Source: Candidatus Guanabacterium sedimentis (lineage in GTDB: Bacteria > Acidobacteriota > B3-B38 > Guanabaribacteriales > B3-B38). Taken from it: 37,008 nt of DNA. Below are positions 33,812 through 37,008 of this stretch, piece by piece. The stretch spans positions 1-37,008 of the forward strand of contig CABWKN010000006.1 in NCBI GenBank assembly GCA_902505605.1. The letters are read 5' to 3'. Under the pieces are notes generated by a model. That model worked only from the letters and a program-made list of their open reading frames with translations, had not been told where the DNA came from and made no database searches. Made by a program: the position numbers and the translations under genes. Positions within the stretch are counted from its first letter, which is position 1, and every line of letters starts with the position of its first letter.

Positions 33812-35005
33812 TTACTCAACCGTAGTCAGTTTGACCTCTCCCTGAGCGTTTACCGCACCGAAGACTTTGAAGCTGCGGATAAAGGTTCCATTCGCCTTGA
33901 AGAGCTTGACCCAGGAGCTCCCGCCTTCACCATGCGCGCAGATTATCTCATCAATGTCATCGTCATCTATATCAGTAGCGGCTATCTCCACATCACCGTT
34001 GGTGTTACTACCAAAACCGAAGGCTAAGAATTGCTTGATGAGCGTGCCATCCTTTTCAAACAGCCTGACCTTGTTTCCCCCATTATAGCCGGTGGAGGTG
34101 ACGATCTCCAAATCAGCATCGGCATCAAAGTTCCCCACTGCCACATGCACCTCGCCGCCGGGGTTATCAGCGGCCTCAAATGCCTCGAAGGAGCGGATAG
34201 CGGTTCCATCACAGCTGAATATCTTCACCCGCGAGCTGCCGTCATTTCCCATACCAGCTATTATCTCGCAAACCCCATCGGCGTTCTCCAGGTCACCTGC
34301 GGCCACATGGACCTCGCCCTGAGCATTGCCAGCACCAAAAGCTTTGAAATTTCCTATGATGTTGCCATTAGTTTCGAAGAGCTTGATCCACGATTGCCCT
34401 CCATCACCCTGGGCTATGGCTATCTCCATAGAGGTATCAGCATCGAAGTTGCCTATGGCCAGATGGACCTCACCCTGAGCATTTGTAGCACCGAAGGCTT
34501 TGAAAGTGCTGATCTTGGAGCCGCTTACCTCAAAGAACTTGACCCACGATTTTCCTCCCTCGCCGTGTCCAGCGGCAATCTCATCCACATCATCTCCATC
34601 TACATCACCAGCATCCAGCTGTACCTCCCCGCGGGTATTAGCCGCTCCGAATGCTTTAAATGTGCTAATGCCAATCCCGTCGGTAGAAAAAAACTTCACC
34701 CACCCCTTACCATCTAATCCATGACCGCATACAATTCTTAATACAATTCCCTGAAGGGTGTGCACAAAGCCCGCCTTCATGATGTAGTTTGTGCTTGACG
34801 ACTCCCCCACCGGCGAAGGCTGACCAACGGCGTCCGTCACCTGATAATTGGTGGAAGATGAAGCCCCACCGGCATTATCAATCACATCCGAGGTCATCTG
34901 AAAATTGCTGCTGATGGAGAGGGCGAAGACCACCGCCCCCACCAACAAGGGGAGACCGATAAGCAGAAGCATTTTTACCCTTGGTCGTTTTTTTAATAAA
35001 GCCAT
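33812..35005 (-). CDS. Secreted FG-GAP/VCBS-like repeat protein
   Basis: N-terminal TM/signal, 'SSSTNYQVTDAVGQPSPVGESSSTNYIMKAGF' spacer, then six repeats like those in the 82..2403 gene. Confidence 0.85.
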   Translation of the reverse strand: MALLKKRPRVKMLLLIGLPLLVGAVVFALSISSNFQMTSDVIDNAGGASSSTNYQVTDAVGQPSPVGESSSTNYIMKAGFVHTLQGIVLRIVCGHGLDGKGWVKFFSTDGIGISTFKAFGAANTRGEVQLDAGDVDGDDVDEIAAGHGEGGKSWVKFFEVSGSKISTFKAFGATNAQGEVHLAIGNFDADTSMEIAIAQGDGGQSWIKLFETNGNIIGNFKAFGAGNAQGEVHVAAGDLENADGVCEIIAGMGNDGSSRVKIFSCDGTAIRSFEAFEAADNPGGEVHVAVGNFDADADLEIVTSTGYNGGNKVRLFEKDGTLIKQFLAFGFGSNTNGDVEIAATDIDDDDIDEIICAHGEGGSSWVKLFKANGTFIRSFKVFGAVNAQGEVKLTTVE

Positions 35006-35057
35006 GATTTATCTCCTTTCATCCTTATACCATTTTTTATGCCTGCTGACAAGCATT

Positions 35058-37008
35058 TTAATGTTTTTGGTGCTGGGGCTGCTTGACCGTGGCTGCTTTT
35101 GTCTCTACAGGGAGATTGGGTTCTGCGGGTGGCTGTTCAGGCTCGGTGAACTCCTCAAACCTCACCTCCTCATAGCCCCTTCGCTTGGCGACAATGCGGT
35201 AGTCAAAGCTGATATTGGAGGTGCCGTCCCCCTGCTCCCGCACCTCAAAGGAGTCCTTATCCTTGCGCGCAATGTATAATCCCTTCCACTCTCCGATGGG
35301 AGTGAGGAAAACCATGTATCCTGCTTCGGTGTTCGCCGTCTGCAAAAAGACGCTCTCTAACTGCACCACCGCCTGCCCGTTGACCAGTTGAGCCGTGCCG
35401 AAGTCCTCAAACCATATCTCCGGGCTTTCCATGGCATAAAGCAGCACCTTCTTGCCATTATCTATGGGCTGCACGCAGGTCTTAGCACCTCCGACGGTAA
35501 AGTCTCCGGTTACATGAGCATTGCCCACAAAATAGCCAGCATATCCGCTGGAGCTATAAGTTGAACCAAATACCCCATAATTGGTGCCGCTGGTGGCATT
35601 GACAATCCCAAAAACGCCAAAGCCACTGTCGCTATTAGTTGAACCAAATACCCCATAATTGGCCCCGCTGGTGGCAAGGGCCTCACCATGAACGCCATAA
35701 CCACTGGTGCTATCGCTTCTCCCTTGTACTCCATAAGCGGCGCCGGAGGTGGCAACATTAGAACCTTTAACGCCAGCACCGTCGGGGCTGTTGCTAACTG
35801 CAAGTAATCCAAAATTAACTCCACTGGAGGCAGTGGCCTCTGCTAAAACGCCATAGCCGCTGGGGCTATCGCTTCTTGAATGTACGCCAAATACTTTGCC
35901 GCTTGTGCCAGATGCATACGCATAAACACCACTTGCATAGTCGCTGGTGCTCGCGGTTGTACCATATACCCCATAAGTGGTGCCCTCGGTGGCAGTGGCC
36001 TCCCCATAAACGCCCCTACCGCTGGTGCTATCGCTTTTACCATGTACCCCATAAGTGGTGCCGCTGGTGGCAGAGGCATACCCAGAAACGCCAATACGAG
36101 CAGCTATTCCATAAATTCCTCGACCGTCTGGGCTATAAGTTTCGCCATATACACCGTAAGTGGCACCGCTGGTGGCAGTGGACAGGCCATAGACGCCATA
36201 AGTAGGAGCGAGCCCATGAACGCCCCAAGCGCCGGGGCTAACGCCTTCACCCATTACTCCCCAATTGGTGCCAGTGGTAGCAGTGGAAATACCATAAACG
36301 CCGTGCTTAGGACCTGTCCCATAAACGGCATAGCCTTCGGGGCTAGCGCTTATAGCATATACCCCCCAATTGGTGCCGCTGGTGGCAGATGCATACCCAT
36401 AAACGCCACAGCCGCCGGAACTATTGCTTCTACCATATACCCCATAATTTGAGCCGGAGTTGGCAACGGCCCAGCCATAAACGCCATAGCCGCTGGTGCT
36501 CCTGTTTATACCGTATACCCCAAAATTAATTCCGCTGGTGCTCCTGCTATTACCATATACCCCATAATTTATACCGCTAGCGGCAGTGGTCAACCCATAA
36601 ACGCCATAGCCGGTGGGGCTATCGCTTTTACCAAATACCCCATAAGTGAAGCCGCTGGTGGCAGTGGCCAACCCATAAACGCCAAAGCCGCTTGTGTTTG
36701 AAGTTATGCCATATAATGCTTCTAAGTCTGAAGTGTTAATAGTAAGCCTGCCGACCATCATATCACCTACGACATGCACAAATTCATAGGATTCCTTCCC
36801 ATCCAGCAGGTCAGCGTCCAGTCCACTGGTGTTGATCTTGGAGGCAGAGATGTTTGCCCCCGCATTAATATCAGCGTCCACAATGGTGCCATTCACTATC
36901 ATGGCGCTGGTGACGGAATCAGCCTGTCCCTCGTTGACATAGTCCGGGTCGTGATTATGCACCACCGGGGCGAAAGCCGAGGCATCCTCACCATCCCCCC
37001 TATCGGCA
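35058..37008 (-). CDS. Surface/secreted repeat protein with 'YGVYGxSxSxSG' repeats (5' end beyond window)
   Basis: The frame is open to the window edge (ADRGDGEDASAFAPVVHNHDPDYVNEGQADSVTSA...), so the listed GTG start at 36965 is probably not real. C-terminal non-repeat domain 'GAKTCVQPIDNGKKVLLYAMESPEIWFEDFG...'. Confidence 0.85.
   Translation of the reverse strand, partial: ADRGDGEDASAFAPVVHNHDPDYVNEGQADSVTSAMIVNGTIVDADINAGANISASKINTSGLDADLLDGKESYEFVHVVGDMMVGRLTINTSDLEALYGITSNTSGFGVYGLATATSGFTYGVFGKSDSPTGYGVYGLTTAASGINYGVYGNSRSTSGINFGVYGINRSTSGYGVYGWAVANSGSNYGVYGRSNSSGGCGVYGYASATSGTNWGVYAISASPEGYAVYGTGPKHGVYGISTATTGTNWGVMGEGVSPGAWGVHGLAPTYGVYGLSTATSGATYGVYGETYSPDGRGIYGIAARIGVSGYASATSGTTYGVHGKSDSTSGRGVYGEATATEGTTYGVYGTTASTSDYASGVYAYASGTSGKVFGVHSRSDSPSGYGVLAEATASSGVNFGLLAVSNSPDGAGVKGSNVATSGAAYGVQGRSDSTSGYGVHGEALATSGANYGVFGSTNSDSGFGVFGIVNATSGTNYGVFGSTYSSSGYAGYFVGNAHVTGDFTVGGAKTCVQPIDNGKKVLLYAMESPEIWFEDFGTAQLVNGQAVVQLESVFLQTANTEAGYMVFLTPIGEWKGLYIARKDKDSFEVREQGDGTSNISFDYRIVAKRRGYEEVRFEEFTEPEQPPAEPNLPVETKAATVKQPQHQKH
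35530..36700 (-). repeat. ~78-nt coding tandem repeats (26 aa = alternating 12- and 14-aa half-units)
   Basis: Recurring 'ccataaacgccatagccgctggtgctatc...ccatataccccataa' blocks; e.g. copies at ~36398 and ~36476 are 78 nt apart. Confidence 0.85.

Noticed and set aside
34031-34717. 228-aa plus-strand ORF opposite the second VCBS-like gene
   Set aside because: Antisense shadow of repeated coding sequence.
35876-36452. Long plus-strand ORFs (109 and 190 aa) across the repeat region
   Set aside because: They are antisense shadows of the YGVYG repeat gene; periodic composition removes stops in other frames.
35510-36700. Regularly spaced repeats that could look like a CRISPR array
   Set aside because: The period (78 nt or 78+42) is codon-phased, units are degenerate at third positions and the whole region is an open coding frame.
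1-37008. Nitrogenase cluster, prophage, transposon or defence island
   Set aside because: NifX/NifU-like genes are present but no nitrogenase structural genes; no transposase, integrase, phage structural or typical defence nuclease genes recognised.

Overview
This 37 kb window is bacterial, most likely from an anaerobe rich in Fe-S proteins. It is densely coded, and I see no rRNA, tRNA, CRISPR array or transposase. The left part (about 0-12 kb) holds a secreted double-propeller-like repeat protein, a TIM-barrel sugar isomerase/epimerase, a YihY/BrkB protein, an amidohydrolase with a C-terminal CIA30/CBM-like domain, an ABC-2 exporter pair, an AmgK-like kinase and a gamma-glutamyltransferase. 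The centre (about 12-25 kb) holds an MBL-fold protein, a NapH-like polyferredoxin with three C-terminal repeats, a Cys/Met-metabolism PLP enzyme, and a long minus-strand metal/Fe-S locus. That locus carries four NifX-like domains (one fused to a CDF transporter), an Mrp/NBP35 ATPase, a NifU-like scaffold, an FmdB zinc ribbon, two MinD-type ATPases with ferredoxin inserts, two Gly-rich 'MPRGD' proteins and a sigma-54 activator. Its gene content resembles the 'orange protein' (ORP) complex loci known from Desulfovibrio, but it is expanded. I find a good -24/-12 promoter and a cluster of candidate activator half-sites beside it. The right part (25-37 kb) has an APC permease fused to two USP domains, a DUF5666-like lipoprotein, and a plus-strand cluster: Tat-signal aldo/keto reductase with ferredoxin motifs, DUF6599-like protein, NapH-like polyferredoxin, small membrane protein, SafE/CcdA-like membrane protein. 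It ends with two repeat-rich secreted proteins, the last cut by the right edge of the window. All family calls come from reading the motifs; no database search was run.
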